The position numbers were made by a program, and so were the translations under genes. A DNA stretch of 64,000 bases from Pseudomaricurvus sp965656525 (GTDB lineage: Bacteria; Pseudomonadota; Gammaproteobacteria; Pseudomonadales; Cellvibrionaceae), in NCBI GenBank assembly GCA_965656525.1, contig CBFHKY010000004.1:62001-126000 (forward strand), read 5' to 3'. Positions 33,283-42,222 of the stretch are shown one piece after another; positions within the stretch are counted from its first letter, which is position 1; every line of letters starts with the position of its first letter. Below the pieces are notes generated by a model. The model had not been told where the DNA came from and made no database searches. It saw only the letters and a program-made list of their open reading frames with translations.

Positions 33283-33918
33283 TCAAGCCTCTAACAGCTC
33301 TTGTAAAATCTCAGCGATGTCCTGCTGAACCTTGGGTAAACTCTGCCCTGCGTCAACGCAACGATAACGGTTGGGGGCTGCCTCCATCCTCGCACGGTAG
33401 CCGGCCCGCACTCGGTAGAAGAATTCTATCGCTTCAGATTCAAAGCGATCCAGATCCGCACGCTCAGCTGCTCGTGCTAGGCCCGTTTCCACATCAATAT
33501 CCAGTACGAGAGTCAAGTCGGGGTTTAGATGACCTTGCACCATCACTTCCAGCTGTTCGATGACATTAACGGGTAAGCCTCGCCCACTTCCTTGGTAGGC
33601 AAATGTGGCATCTGTAAAGCGATCGCATAGCACCCATTCACCACGCTCCAGTGCGGGAATAATCACCTGTGCCAGATGCTGGGCGCGTGCAGCAAACACC
33701 AACAGTAGCTCAGCTTTGTGATCAACGGGCTCATCGCGCTGACTCAACAACATTTCACGAATTTGTTCCGCCAAAGGGGTGCCACCTGGCTCGCGAGTAA
33801 CCACCATAGGGATACCCTTATCTTTGAGCCACCCTTCGATGTACGACAAGTTAGTGCTTTTACCGACACCTTCTGTGCCTTCTAATGTGATGAACTTCCC
33901 ACATATTTTCTTTTGCAA
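33283..33918 (-). CDS. tmk: Thymidylate kinase
   Basis: Phosphorylates dTMP to dTDP. 211 aa. P-loop GTEGVGKST at residues 14-22, the DR(Y/F) motif in LCDRFTDATFAYQG, and the LID region around GLARAAERADLDRFE. The start is a TTG at 33918 with AGGAG 7 nt upstream; no ATG gives the full P-loop strand. It begins 14 bp after the mltG stop. Downstream, rluA on the other strand interrupts the usual tmk-holB coupling. Confidence 0.93.
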   Translation of the reverse strand: MQKKICGKFITLEGTEGVGKSTNLSYIEGWLKDKGIPMVVTREPGGTPLAEQIREMLLSQRDEPVDHKAELLLVFAARAQHLAQVIIPALERGEWVLCDRFTDATFAYQGSGRGLPVNVIEQLEVMVQGHLNPDLTLVLDIDVETGLARAAERADLDRFESEAIEFFYRVRAGYRARMEAAPNRYRCVDAGQSLPKVQQDIAEILQELLEA

Positions 33919-33932
33919 AACAAGCTCCTGAA

Positions 33933-35066
33933 CTACTGAGAGACCGATGAGCGATAATCTTTTACTCGCTGCAACTGATACTGTTTAACCGCTTTCAGAT
34001 GCTCATCCAAACTATTAGAAAAATAATGTGTGCCGTCGCCTCTGGCCACAAAATACAGGCTTTGGCCTTCAGCTGGGTGTAAAGCCGCGTGAATAGCAGC
34101 TCTTCCGGGCAAAGCAATAGGTGTTGGCGGTAAACCGTTGATGGTATAGGTATTGTAATCGGTTGCTTCCCTCAAGTGTCGTCGCGTTAAATTACCTTGA
34201 TAGCGCGCCCCAAGGCCGTANNNNNNNNNNNNNNNNNNNNNNNNNNNNNNNNNNNNNNNNNNNNNNNNNNNNNNNNNNNNNNNNNNNNNNNNNNNNNNNN
34301 NNNNNNNNNNNNNNNNNTAAATCACCGTTGGATCAGTCTGTAAGCGCATCCCCCGCTGTAAGCGCCGAACAAAAACGCCAGCAATTTCGGCACGCTCTGA
34401 GGGTGCACCGGTTTCCTTTTCAATGATAGAAGCCATAATCAACGCCTCATATGGCGTCTCGTAAGGCAAGCCTATTTGTCTGTTAGACCACTCTTGCGCC
34501 AACACAACCTTCATTTTCTGATGAGCTTGGGTCACCAATTGCCAAGGCGACACACCGCGATGATAAAAATACGTGTCTGGGAACAGCCAGCCCTCAATAT
34601 GTGGGTGATCTATCTTGAGTTCCGTTTGTAGCGCCTCTTGTGTCATCGGTGGTTCTGGTTGAGCCATCAGAGGCTGCTGCCTCAGTATCGTTAATGCTTC
34701 CTCTACTGTAATGCCCTCTACCCACGTGAAGCTGCGAAGCTTAACTTTTCCATCGTTGAGTAAATTCAAAAAAGTAATCGGGCTCAAGTGGATTGGCAGT
34801 TCGTATTCACCCTGTTTAATGTTGCCTAAGCCTAGCAAGCGCGCGTAAGTCACCACTAAAGTCTGCTGCCATGACTTTGAAAAAAAGTCCATGCGACGAA
34901 CGACACCGTAGAGCGTATCGCCTTTTTCAATCAACAGTGCGCGGGAATTTTCTTCAATAAACCGCTGATCATGGAGCCATGTATGCGCGAACCATAAAGC
35001 GCCAGAAAGGGTAAGAAGAGAAAAAAACAATAACGACAACACAGCCCGTTTTACGGTAACGATCAT
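33933..35066 (-). CDS. mltG: Endolytic transglycosylase MltG (YceG), with an assembly gap
   Basis: Inner-membrane lytic transglycosylase that cuts nascent glycan strands and sets their length. N-terminal membrane anchor at about residues 7-27, LysM-like segment, then the catalytic domain with MASIIEKETGAPSE, whose first Glu after Ile-Ile is the catalytic residue. RMRLQTDPTVI is followed by 97 N and then YGLGARYQGN; in homologs these are contiguous. Removing 33 codons gives 344 aa, against 340 in E. coli. The ATG overlaps the pabC stop by 4 nt. Confidence 0.93.
   Translation of the reverse strand: MIVTVKRAVLSLLFFSLLTLSGALWFAHTWLHDQRFIEENSRALLIEKGDTLYGVVRRMDFFSKSWQQTLVVTYARLLGLGNIKQGEYELPIHLSPITFLNLLNDGKVKLRSFTWVEGITVEEALTILRQQPLMAQPEPPMTQEALQTELKIDHPHIEGWLFPDTYFYHRGVSPWQLVTQAHQKMKVVLAQEWSNRQIGLPYETPYEALIMASIIEKETGAPSERAEIAGVFVRRLQRGMRLQTDPTVIXXXXXXXXXXXXXXXXXXXXXXXXXXXXXXXXXYGLGARYQGNLTRRHLREATDYNTYTINGLPPTPIALPGRAAIHAALHPAEGQSLYFVARGDGTHYFSNSLDEHLKAVKQYQLQRVKDYRSSVSQ
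34221..34317. other. Assembly gap (97 N) inside mltG
   Basis: A run of 97 N. On the coding strand the left contig ends ATT-TA and the right begins TAC-GGC; overlapping the shared TA gives Ile-Tyr-Gly exactly as in MltG proteins and keeps the frame. The gap is probably spurious. Confidence 0.92.
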
Positions 35067-35887
35067 TCGTTGTCATACCCCTTTTGCCAGGTTCGTTGCA
35101 GCAATGTGAGTAAATCCGTCTGCTGCAAAACATGATTACCGATACGCGACACCAGTTTTACACCTCGGATGCTATTACAAACCAGTGCTCCCTGTATGCT
35201 CGCAAGATCATTAAACAAAATATCCACTTCATTAATCTGTTGACCGATTTTAGGAGCGATAACGTTCATCAGATAACGTCGCATCACACCGGCCACACCC
35301 GATTGATTCAGTTTTGGTGTTAACAATCGACCATCGAGCTGGAAAATCAAGTTACTGTGGGTAGTCTCAATAATATGGCCGTCCCTATTAACAGCCAGAC
35401 CATCTTCCGCGCCTAGCGCCTGGCATTCGCGTTTTAACAGCACACTTTCGAGCCGATTCAAATGCTTAATACCAGCCAATAAAGGCTGAACGGCTAAGCG
35501 TTGCTGGCACACAATAAGCTCTGTCGGCTGGCTCGTGAATACCGGCAGCTCTGCCCAAGTAAAGATAATGGTTGGTTTGATATCAGCCGCAAAGCCATAG
35601 CCGCGCCCGCCTTCGCCCCTAGTGACAATAAGCTTTACAACGCCTGAATCTAATTCTAAGGGGCTACAGGCATTTAGGAAGTGCTTGAAGCATTGGTTCA
35701 GGAAATCTACATCCAACGGAATGGAGAGCGCCTGACAACCCTGCTGCAAGCGCTCTAGGTGGAAGCTCCAAAGTTTTAACTGCCCGTACTGTAAACGGCA
35801 AGTTTCAAAAACACCATCGCCAAATGACAAGCCTCTGTCGTAAACCGAAAGTTGTGTCGTTAAGGTTCCATTAATACTGACTGGCAT
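35063..35887 (-). CDS. pabC: 4-amino-4-deoxychorismate lyase
   Basis: PLP enzyme that converts the PabB product to p-aminobenzoate and pyruvate. 274 aa, fold-type IV. The early RGLSFGDGVFETCRL motif, PLP lysine in GIKHLNRLESVL and the ETTHSNLIFQ cofactor-binding segment are visible. Between fabF and mltG, as in E. coli. The stop overlaps the mltG ATG. PabB is encoded at 16 kb of this window. Confidence 0.93.
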   Translation of the reverse strand: MPVSINGTLTTQLSVYDRGLSFGDGVFETCRLQYGQLKLWSFHLERLQQGCQALSIPLDVDFLNQCFKHFLNACSPLELDSGVVKLIVTRGEGGRGYGFAADIKPTIIFTWAELPVFTSQPTELIVCQQRLAVQPLLAGIKHLNRLESVLLKRECQALGAEDGLAVNRDGHIIETTHSNLIFQLDGRLLTPKLNQSGVAGVMRRYLMNVIAPKIGQQINEVDILFNDLASIQGALVCNSIRGVKLVSRIGNHVLQQTDLLTLLQRTWQKGYDNE

Positions 35888-35928
35888 AAAGGTATGGCTC
35901 CGCTACAAGAGCGCAACGGAATCCGTGA

Positions 35929-37170
35929 TCACGGCAGCTTACGGAACAATAAAGAACCGTTCGTGCCGCCAAACCCAAAAGAATTGCTCAGTACCGCATC
36001 AATCGCCATTTCTTGAGCAGTGTGTGGCACCAAGTTAATGTCACAACCCTCATCGGGATTGTCTAAATTAATGGTTGGCGGGGCCACTTGGTCACGAATG
36101 GCTAACACGCTAAAAATCGCTTCCACACTGCCAGCGGCACCCAATAAATGCCCAATCATCGATTTAGTGGAACTAACGGCCACTTGCCCTACATCGTTAC
36201 CCATGACGGTTTTGACCGCCTGGCATTCTGCCAAGTCTCCCGCTGGTGTCGACGTACCGTGAGCATTAATGTAGTTAATAACCGACGTATCAATTTTTGC
36301 ATCGTTGATGGCGTTCTGCATCGACATAGCAGCACCCTCGCCATTCGACGGCGGAGATGTCATATGGTAAGCATCACCGCTCATACCAAAGCCAATCAGC
36401 TCAGCGTAGATTTTTGCTCCACGCGCTTTGGCCATTTCGTATTCTTCGAGTACCAATACACCCGCACCATCCCCCAATACAAAACCGTCACGGTCTTTAT
36501 CCCAAGGGCGACTGGCTGCCTGCGGATTATCATTGCGTGTTGAGAGCGCTCTTGCGGCCGCAAAGCCGCCTAGTCCAACGGTAGTGCATGCCATTTCTGC
36601 TCCGCCCGCAATCATGGCATCCGCTTCACCGTATTGAATCATTCGAGCCGCCAAACCAATATTATGGGTACCGGTGGTACACGCGGTGACGACCGAAATA
36701 TTCGGGCCTTTCAAACCATAACGAATGCTTAAGTTTCCAGCGATCATATTGATGATGGCACCGGGCACAAAGAAAGGAGAAATCTTTCGAGGGCCTTTCG
36801 CATCGATTAGCCTAGCGCCATCTTCAATTGAGCCTATACCACCAATACCGGCACCGATAGCGGCGCCGATACGCGGTGCGTTTTCTTCTGTAATCTCAAG
36901 ACCGGAATCTTCCATGGCCTGAACACCAGCAACCATTCCATATTGTATGAAAGGATCCATTTTGCGAGCATCTTTGGGCGCTAAAAACGGCTCTGGTGAG
37001 AAATTCTTGATCGCAGCACTAAACGTGGTGGTGAAAGCGGATGCATCAAAGGTTTCAATGGGCCCAGCACCACTTTTGCCCCCCAAAATACCCTCCCAAG
37101 TAGAAGCAACATCGTTACCCAAAGGGCTTACCATTCCAAGACCTGTTACAACAACTCTACGACGCGACAC
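35929..37170 (-). CDS. fabF: Beta-ketoacyl-ACP synthase II
   Basis: 413 aa (E. coli 413). Condensing enzyme of fatty-acid elongation. Nucleophilic Cys in VTACTTGTHN, the two active-site His residues in NAHGTSTPAGD and KSMIGHLLGAAG, and the ending SNSFGFGGTNGSLLF are all seen. Separated from acpP by 198 bp that contains a bidirectional terminator, so it probably has its own promoter, as in E. coli. Confidence 0.97.
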   Translation of the reverse strand: MSRRRVVVTGLGMVSPLGNDVASTWEGILGGKSGAGPIETFDASAFTTTFSAAIKNFSPEPFLAPKDARKMDPFIQYGMVAGVQAMEDSGLEITEENAPRIGAAIGAGIGGIGSIEDGARLIDAKGPRKISPFFVPGAIINMIAGNLSIRYGLKGPNISVVTACTTGTHNIGLAARMIQYGEADAMIAGGAEMACTTVGLGGFAAARALSTRNDNPQAASRPWDKDRDGFVLGDGAGVLVLEEYEMAKARGAKIYAELIGFGMSGDAYHMTSPPSNGEGAAMSMQNAINDAKIDTSVINYINAHGTSTPAGDLAECQAVKTVMGNDVGQVAVSSTKSMIGHLLGAAGSVEAIFSVLAIRDQVAPPTINLDNPDEGCDINLVPHTAQEMAIDAVLSNSFGFGGTNGSLLFRKLP

Positions 37171-37277
37171 ATTGCCTCCTCAATCGACTATCAACCTACT
37201 GCTCTTATCCATATTGAAGAGCATTGGTGCTACTGCATTATTCTTTTCATACTGGCCGTAGTGAGTGGCCAGACAAT

Positions 37278-37312
37278 AAAAAAGCCGCCTATTGGAATAG
37301 CGCGGCTTTTTT
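37278..37312. terminator. Terminator between acpP and fabF
   Basis: AAAAAAGCCGC-CTAT and ATAG-CG-CGGCTTTTTT pair with one bulge, flanked by A- and T-tracts on both sides. On the minus strand it lies 57 bp after the acpP stop and would give the short, abundant acpP message. Confidence 0.85.
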
Positions 37313-37368
37313 AGAAACGTTTGTCTACAGACGAAACGATTGGCTTTCCGTAAGCCACTAACCAGAAA

Positions 37369-37605
37369 TTAATCTAGGTTAGAGGTAACGTAATCGATAG
37401 CCAGCTGAACGGTGGTGATTTTTTCAGCTTCTTCGTCTGGGATTTCGGTTTCGAATTCTTCTTCAAGAGCCATTACAAGCTCTACAGTATCTAGGGAGTC
37501 AGCGCCCAGATCTTCTACGAATGAGGCCTCGTTTTTAACCTCGTCTTCTTTTACGCCAAGTTGTTCAGCAACGATCTTTTTTACACGCTCTTCAATGCTG
37601 CTCAT
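37369..37605 (-). CDS. acpP: Acyl carrier protein
   Basis: 78 aa, highly acidic, all-helical. The phosphopantetheine site is Ser37 in GADSLDTVEL. Carries growing acyl chains between the Fab enzymes. Own promoter candidate in the upstream spacer and a terminator downstream; ATG 37605 with AGGAG 12 nt upstream. Standard fabG-acpP-fabF order. Confidence 0.97.
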   Translation of the reverse strand: MSSIEERVKKIVAEQLGVKEDEVKNEASFVEDLGADSLDTVELVMALEEEFETEIPDEEAEKITTVQLAIDYVTSNLD

Positions 37606-37647
37606 AGTAGTTCTTAACTCCTAATTAAAATAATAAAGTTAGCATAT

Positions 37648-37679
37648 TGAGCCGTTTTTCAACCTCAGCAAACGGCTCA
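37648..37679. repeat. Inverted repeat 1 in fabG-acpP spacer
   Basis: TGAGCCGTTT / AAACGGCTCA, a perfect 10-bp stem with a 12-nt loop, in the expected acpP leader about 45 nt upstream of the acpP start. Confidence 0.7.
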
Positions 37680-37691
37680 TTGAGGTACGGC

Positions 37692-37729
37692 CAACTCGGG
37701 AGGGATTCTACCTCGAAATTCCCGAGTTG
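37692..37729. repeat. Inverted repeat 2 in fabG-acpP spacer
   Basis: CAACTCGGGA / TCCCGAGTTG, a perfect 10-bp stem with an 18-nt loop. It overlaps the candidate acpP promoter. Confidence 0.7.
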
Positions 37730-37732
37730 TAA
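37705..37732 (-). promoter_or_regulatory. Candidate acpP promoter
   Basis: On the minus strand TTACAA (37732-37727), a 16-nt spacer and TAGAAT (37710-37705), about 100 nt upstream of acpP. Confidence 0.45.
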
Positions 37733-37763
37733 CGTTCCTATTAAGATTTCTTCAGTTCAGAAT

Positions 37764-37791
37764 CATAAGCCTTTGAATTTAAAGGCTTATG
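37764..37791. repeat. Inverted repeat 3, overlapping the fabG stop codon
   Basis: CATAAGCCTTT / AAAGGCTTATG, a perfect 11-bp stem with a 6-nt loop. The right arm contains the fabG stop codon. No T-tract, so perhaps an mRNA 3'-end stabiliser or processing site. Confidence 0.7.
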
Positions 37792-38530
37792 ACATATACA
37801 TGCCACCATTCACATGCAGCGTATCGCCGGTAATATACCCCCCGGCATCACTGGCTAAAAACGCCACAACACCCGCAATTTCTTCTGGCTGACCTAAACG
37901 ACCCAAGGCTATTTGTGACAACATCGCCTGCTTTTGGTCTTCAGACAGCTCTTTTGTCATGTCGGTATCAATAAATCCAGGAGCAATGGTGTTCACGGTA
38001 ATACCGCGAGAGCCCACTTCTTTAGCCAGAGCACGAGCAAACCCAGCCACACCGGCTTTGGTTGCCGCATAGTTTGACTGACCGGCATTCCCCATTGAGC
38101 CAACAACAGAACTGATATTAATGATTCGACCCCATCGGGCCTTCATCATTCCGCGCAAACAAGCTTTGCTTAAACGGTAGACAGCACTCAAATTCGTATT
38201 GATAACGTCGGACCACTCATCCTCACCCATGCGCATCAATAAGTTGTCTTTGGTGATACCCGCGTTATTGACCAAGATCGCAGGTGCGCCATAGCTCGCC
38301 TGAATTTCTTTTAACAGGGCCGCAACAGACTCGATATCGGTCACATTGAGCACCTTACCAACACCCTCAATACCCTTTTCAGCAAAACGAGCCGATATTT
38401 TTTCAGCGCCAGAGTCGCTGGTTGCGGTGCCAATCACGATGGCCCCTTCAGCGCCTAAATGATCAGCAATCGCTGCTCCAATGCCACGACTGGCACCCGT
38501 TACTAAGGCTACTTTTCCTTTTATACTCAT
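37787..38530 (-). CDS. fabG: 3-oxoacyl-ACP reductase
   Basis: 247-aa short-chain dehydrogenase. NADPH motif VTGASRGIG at residues 10-18, catalytic Ser in NISSVVGSMG, and Tyr/Lys in SNYAATKAG; NNAGITKDNLLMRM and GYITGDTLHVNGGMYMS are FabG hallmarks. Reduces beta-ketoacyl-ACP in fatty-acid elongation. 37 bp downstream of fabD. Confidence 0.96.
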   Translation of the reverse strand: MSIKGKVALVTGASRGIGAAIADHLGAEGAIVIGTATSDSGAEKISARFAEKGIEGVGKVLNVTDIESVAALLKEIQASYGAPAILVNNAGITKDNLLMRMGEDEWSDVINTNLSAVYRLSKACLRGMMKARWGRIINISSVVGSMGNAGQSNYAATKAGVAGFARALAKEVGSRGITVNTIAPGFIDTDMTKELSEDQKQAMLSQIALGRLGQPEEIAGVVAFLASDAGGYITGDTLHVNGGMYMS

Positions 38531-38567
38531 AGCTTTTCCGCGTGTTAATTACAATTTGTGGGACCCA

Positions 38568-39509
38568 TTAAGCCAAGCTCGCAAGCCCTTTATCAAGTTC
38601 GTCGATCGTTTCAGTGGCAAAAGCTGTCAAACTTTTATCAATTCGACGGCACAGGCCAGACAACACCTTGCCGGGACCGCACTCTACAACCGAAGTGGCG
38701 CCACCTTTCACAAGCGCATTGGTACAATCTACCCATAACACAGGCGTGAAAATCTGCTCGATCATCAGCTCTTTGATCTGCTGTGGGTCACTTTCTGACT
38801 TTGCGTGTACGTTATGCACTACCGGTATTTGCGGCTCTTTGAATTCAGTAGCTCGGATCTGCTCAGCTAACTGCTCAGCGGCAGGCTTCATTAAAGAGGT
38901 ATGGAACGGTGCGGACACCGGAAGCGGCAAGGCCCGCTTAGCGCCAGCCTCTTTGCAAGCTAGGGAAGCACGCTCAACGGCGGCGGCATGACCCGCTATA
39001 ACCACTTGCCCCGGGGAGTTGTAATTCACCGCCGCAACAACTTCATCCCCACTCGCATCCAAGCATACTTGGTTGATGATCGCATCATCCAACCCAATAA
39101 TAGCGGCCATAGCGCCCACGCCCGCAGGCACAGCTTGTTGCATATACTTGCCACGCAACTGTACAAGCTTCACAGCCGCATCGAAAGCGACAACACCAGA
39201 GCAAACCAGAGCAGACCACTCACCCAAACTGTGACCGGCCATTAAGGCTGGTTGAGCGCCACCTTTTTGCTGCCAGACTCGCCACATAGCGACACTCGCC
39301 GTCAGTAACATCGGCTGAGTACGCTCTGTGAGATTCAGCTCTTCTTGAGGGCCTGCTTGTACTAGCGCCCACAAGTCGTAGCCCAATACATCGGATGCTT
39401 GTGAAAAAGTTTCCTGAATGACAGGGTACTCAGCTGCCAGGTCAGACAACATACCGACCTTCTGAGAACCTTGACCAGGGAAAATAAAGGCTAATTGTTC
39501 ATTCGCCAT
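38568..39509 (-). CDS. fabD: Malonyl-CoA:ACP transacylase
   Basis: 313 aa (E. coli 309). Loads malonyl onto ACP. FIFPGQGSQKVGM at the N-terminus, nucleophilic Ser in GHSLGEWSAL, the conserved Arg in QLRGKYMQQAVP and the active-site His in APFHTSLM are visible. fabH, which often sits between plsX and fabD, is absent here, as in Pseudomonas. Short A/T-rich spacer of 84 bp to plsX. Confidence 0.96.
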   Translation of the reverse strand: MANEQLAFIFPGQGSQKVGMLSDLAAEYPVIQETFSQASDVLGYDLWALVQAGPQEELNLTERTQPMLLTASVAMWRVWQQKGGAQPALMAGHSLGEWSALVCSGVVAFDAAVKLVQLRGKYMQQAVPAGVGAMAAIIGLDDAIINQVCLDASGDEVVAAVNYNSPGQVVIAGHAAAVERASLACKEAGAKRALPLPVSAPFHTSLMKPAAEQLAEQIRATEFKEPQIPVVHNVHAKSESDPQQIKELMIEQIFTPVLWVDCTNALVKGGATSVVECGPGKVLSGLCRRIDKSLTAFATETIDELDKGLASLA

Positions 39510-39593
39510 AAGTATGCACTTCCATGCTTCCGCCCTACAGTGCGTTACTGTGGGCTGTTATCGTTAAGTAAAAAATAAACTTGGTGATACCTG

Positions 39594-40586
39594 CTACATC
39601 AAACAATCTGCAATACGCTTATTGATTTGCTCAGGTATCTCATTCAATGCCTGCTCTCGGGCGGCCATCAAAGCATAAGTAAAGCCCTGAGAATCCGCAT
39701 TACCATGGCTTTTGACCACCACACCGCGCAAACCCAAGAAACTCGCGCCATTATAGCGAGCAGGATCAAATTGTGTATGCCATTTACGCAACAATGGCTG
39801 GGTAAAATAGCCCACTAAACGGGTCAGCCAGGTTTCGCTCACAACACTCTTTAGTGAATCAGTTAAGAATCGAGCCACACCCTCACTTGCCTTTAGTACG
39901 ACATTACCCACAAAACCATCACACACGACCACATCGGCTTCGCCAGAAAAGATGCCATCGCCTTCAACAAAGCCACAATAGTTCACGTGCGCATTTTCTT
40001 CCAGTAAGCTGGACGCCAAGCGTACCTGCTCACTGCCCTTATTATCTTCTGAACCAATATTCAACAACCCAACTTTGGGATTGGGTATGCCTGAGGCTAC
40101 CGCCAACACGCTGCCCATCAGTGCAAATTCAACCAACTGTTCTGATGAACAATCAACATTTGCGCCGAGATCTAACATCAGACACGACCCCTTACGCGTA
40201 GGCACAGCCTTGCAAATAGCCGGACGATCGATACCAGGAAACGTATTTAACAGATAACGACCCATCGCCATAAGGGCCCCAGTATTGCCGCTGCTCACAC
40301 ACGCTTGTGCACGACCATCAGCAACCGCTTCTATAGCACACCACATGGATGATTGACGTCGATGACGCAAGGCAAAAGCGGGACGATCGTCCATCGCCAC
40401 AACCTCTGAGGCAGGCAAGTGAATAACATTTTCAGGGAGCTGTGAAGGCACTTCGCCAAGGGGGGCGGCGAGCAACAACTGAACATCAGGGAATTGTTCA
40501 GCAAACTTCAGCGCAGAGGGTAACGTAGAGCGGGGACCTAAGTCCCCGCCCATGAGATCAACTGCAATAGTTAATCGAGATAACAA
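39594..40586 (-). CDS. plsX: Phosphate acyltransferase PlsX
   Basis: Makes acyl-phosphate from acyl-ACP for phospholipid synthesis. 330 aa. VDLMGGDLGP at the start, SSGNTGALMAMGRY, LDLGANVDCSSEQLVEFALMG, and VVVCDGFVGNVVLKASEG are family motifs. The best start is TTG 40586; the only other option would cut into the first strand. Follows rpmF by 30 bp and is probably co-transcribed with it. Confidence 0.95.
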   Translation of the reverse strand: MLSRLTIAVDLMGGDLGPRSTLPSALKFAEQFPDVQLLLAAPLGEVPSQLPENVIHLPASEVVAMDDRPAFALRHRRQSSMWCAIEAVADGRAQACVSSGNTGALMAMGRYLLNTFPGIDRPAICKAVPTRKGSCLMLDLGANVDCSSEQLVEFALMGSVLAVASGIPNPKVGLLNIGSEDNKGSEQVRLASSLLEENAHVNYCGFVEGDGIFSGEADVVVCDGFVGNVVLKASEGVARFLTDSLKSVVSETWLTRLVGYFTQPLLRKWHTQFDPARYNGASFLGLRGVVVKSHGNADSQGFTYALMAAREQALNEIPEQINKRIADCLM

Positions 40587-40616
40587 ACGAGAATCCGCTT
40601 GTCTAAAGACCGCAAC

Positions 40617-40799
40617 TTATTCGTCGCCGTCTTTTTCTACTACTTTACGACCTTTGTAAAAGCCATCTGCGGTCACATGGTGACGCAAATGTTTTTCACC
40701 GCTGGTTGGATCTACAGACAAGGTAGGTCCAGTCAGTGCATCGTGTGAACGACGCATACCGCGACGAGAGCGGGTTTTTTTGCTTTTTTGAACGGCCAT
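40617..40799 (-). CDS. rpmF: Ribosomal protein L32 (bL32)
   Basis: 60 aa, basic: MAVQKSKKTRSRRGMRRSHD at the N-terminus is diagnostic. The zinc-binding cysteines found in some bL32 proteins are not present (C- form). Sits between yceD and plsX, the conserved order. ATG 40799 with AGGAGCACACG-type spacing. Confidence 0.97.
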   Translation of the reverse strand: MAVQKSKKTRSRRGMRRSHDALTGPTLSVDPTSGEKHLRHHVTADGFYKGRKVVEKDGDE

Positions 40800-40841
40800 C
40801 GTGTGCTCCTATTACTCAAAGTTTGTCGGAACCGGGGCGCC

Positions 40842-41378
40842 TCAGGATTTCGGCGAGCCCTTAAGTTGCTCCAACACTTGAAACGGGTTACTGGGTGCAT
40901 CTTCAGAAGGTTCATCAGAAGCATCCCCAAAACTGGTTTGCTCAATGCAGTCTTCTTGATGATAAGACACCATTGGCAGCGCCAGTAACAATTCATCTTC
41001 GATAACGACAAACAGATCCGCAGGACCTTCGTCTAATATCAATGGATCCAACCATCGCGGAAGCTGCTTAGCGCGCTCCTCATCCCACACAATTGCCAGA
41101 TTTACATCGGCATGCAAGGATACATTTACTGGTTCAAGACAACGTTGACAGGTAACCTGTAAATCACAATCTGCTGTACCCGTGATCAGCCGATGCCTTT
41201 CTTCATCCACCGAACACATGATCTCTACCACCACCTCAGTGTCGCCCTGCAAAGACTCTGCAGACAACCTATTCACCTCTGAGACTGGGAAACTACCAGT
41301 CAAACTGATGCCCTGTTGCGCAAACTTTCGCAAGTCAACTTGGCGTGGCAAACGGTTATTAGTAGGGGTATTTGACAT
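40842..41378 (-). CDS. yceD: YceD family (DUF177) 23S rRNA accumulation protein
   Basis: 178 aa. The DUF177 signature is the pair of cysteines in CQRCLEPV followed by an acidic stretch, and the C-terminal EDCIEQTSFGDASDEPSEDAPSNPFQVLEQLK tail. E. coli YceD affects 23S rRNA levels; homologs in plants and bacteria share this. Immediately upstream of rpmF as usual. Divergent from maf. Confidence 0.92.
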   Translation of the reverse strand: MSNTPTNNRLPRQVDLRKFAQQGISLTGSFPVSEVNRLSAESLQGDTEVVVEIMCSVDEERHRLITGTADCDLQVTCQRCLEPVNVSLHADVNLAIVWDEERAKQLPRWLDPLILDEGPADLFVVIEDELLLALPMVSYHQEDCIEQTSFGDASDEPSEDAPSNPFQVLEQLKGSPKS

Positions 41379-41518
41379 AAGCGCGCAATTCTAGGGAGTC
41401 ACCCACATTCTGTCAAAGGAAATTGACCCCCAGCAAGACAAAAAAGCCAAGAAAACACAGAAAATCACACCACAACGTTTTAAACTCCCCGCTGTCATTA
41501 TTAAAAGGTGTAAAAGGC

Positions 41519-42103
41519 ATGCAAATAGTACTGGCTTCTGGTTCTAAGTATAAACGCCAACTTATTGAAAAGCTTGGCCTTGCAGTCACCTCTCACGCCC
41601 CCGATATCAACGAAACACCCAATCTCGGAGAAACACCTGCCGACCTAACTCAACGACTGTCGATCGACAAGGCTAGGGCTATTGCTTGTGAATACCCCCA
41701 CGCACTGATTATTGGCTCCGACCAAGTAGCTCATCACAATGGACAAGTACTCGGAAAGCCGGGTAACTTTTATACTGCAAAGCAACAATTACAAACCTGC
41801 AGCGGGAAAAGCGTTCGTTTTCTAACTGGCCTTTGCCTGCTAAACACGAGCACATCGCTACATCACTATATGCTGTGTCAGTATGATGTGGCCTTTCGAA
41901 CACTGACAGACGCACAGATCACTCATTACTTACACACCGAAGCGCCTTATGATTGCGCTGGCAGCTTTAAATCTGAAGGTTTAGGTATTGCACTGTTCGA
42001 ACACATTCGAGGCGATGACCCCAACAGCCTCATTGGCTTACCTTTGATTGCACTTACCCAGCTACTATTACAAGAAGGCATTGATGTATTGGCGCCACCT
42101 TAA
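41519..42103 (+). CDS. Maf/YceF-type nucleotide pyrophosphatase
   Basis: 194 aa from ATG 41519 (AAGGTG 8-9 nt upstream); the open frame runs 32 codons further upstream without similarity. VLASGSKYKRQLIEKLGL is the Maf start motif, IIGSDQVAHHNGQVLGKPG carries the catalytic Asp, and YDCAGSFKSEGLGIALFEHIRGDDPNSLIGLPL is typical of the YceF subgroup, which hydrolyses m7GTP. Divergent from yceD, a conserved pairing. Confidence 0.93.
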   Translation: MQIVLASGSKYKRQLIEKLGLAVTSHAPDINETPNLGETPADLTQRLSIDKARAIACEYPHALIIGSDQVAHHNGQVLGKPGNFYTAKQQLQTCSGKSVRFLTGLCLLNTSTSLHHYMLCQYDVAFRTLTDAQITHYLHTEAPYDCAGSFKSEGLGIALFEHIRGDDPNSLIGLPLIALTQLLLQEGIDVLAPP

Positions 42104-42222
42104 ATAAGTATCAAATACACAAAGTGAACTTGGCGACAGCGGTGCTGTTTAAGGTAGAATCCTCACCCCTTGGAGCCCTTCGCTCCACCTAACTGTTCGA
42201 TTAACATAATTAGAAGTCTTCG

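Noticed and set aside
36148..36543. 131-codon plus-strand frame opposite fabF
   Set aside because: Antisense shadow of a well-conserved gene; no family resemblance.
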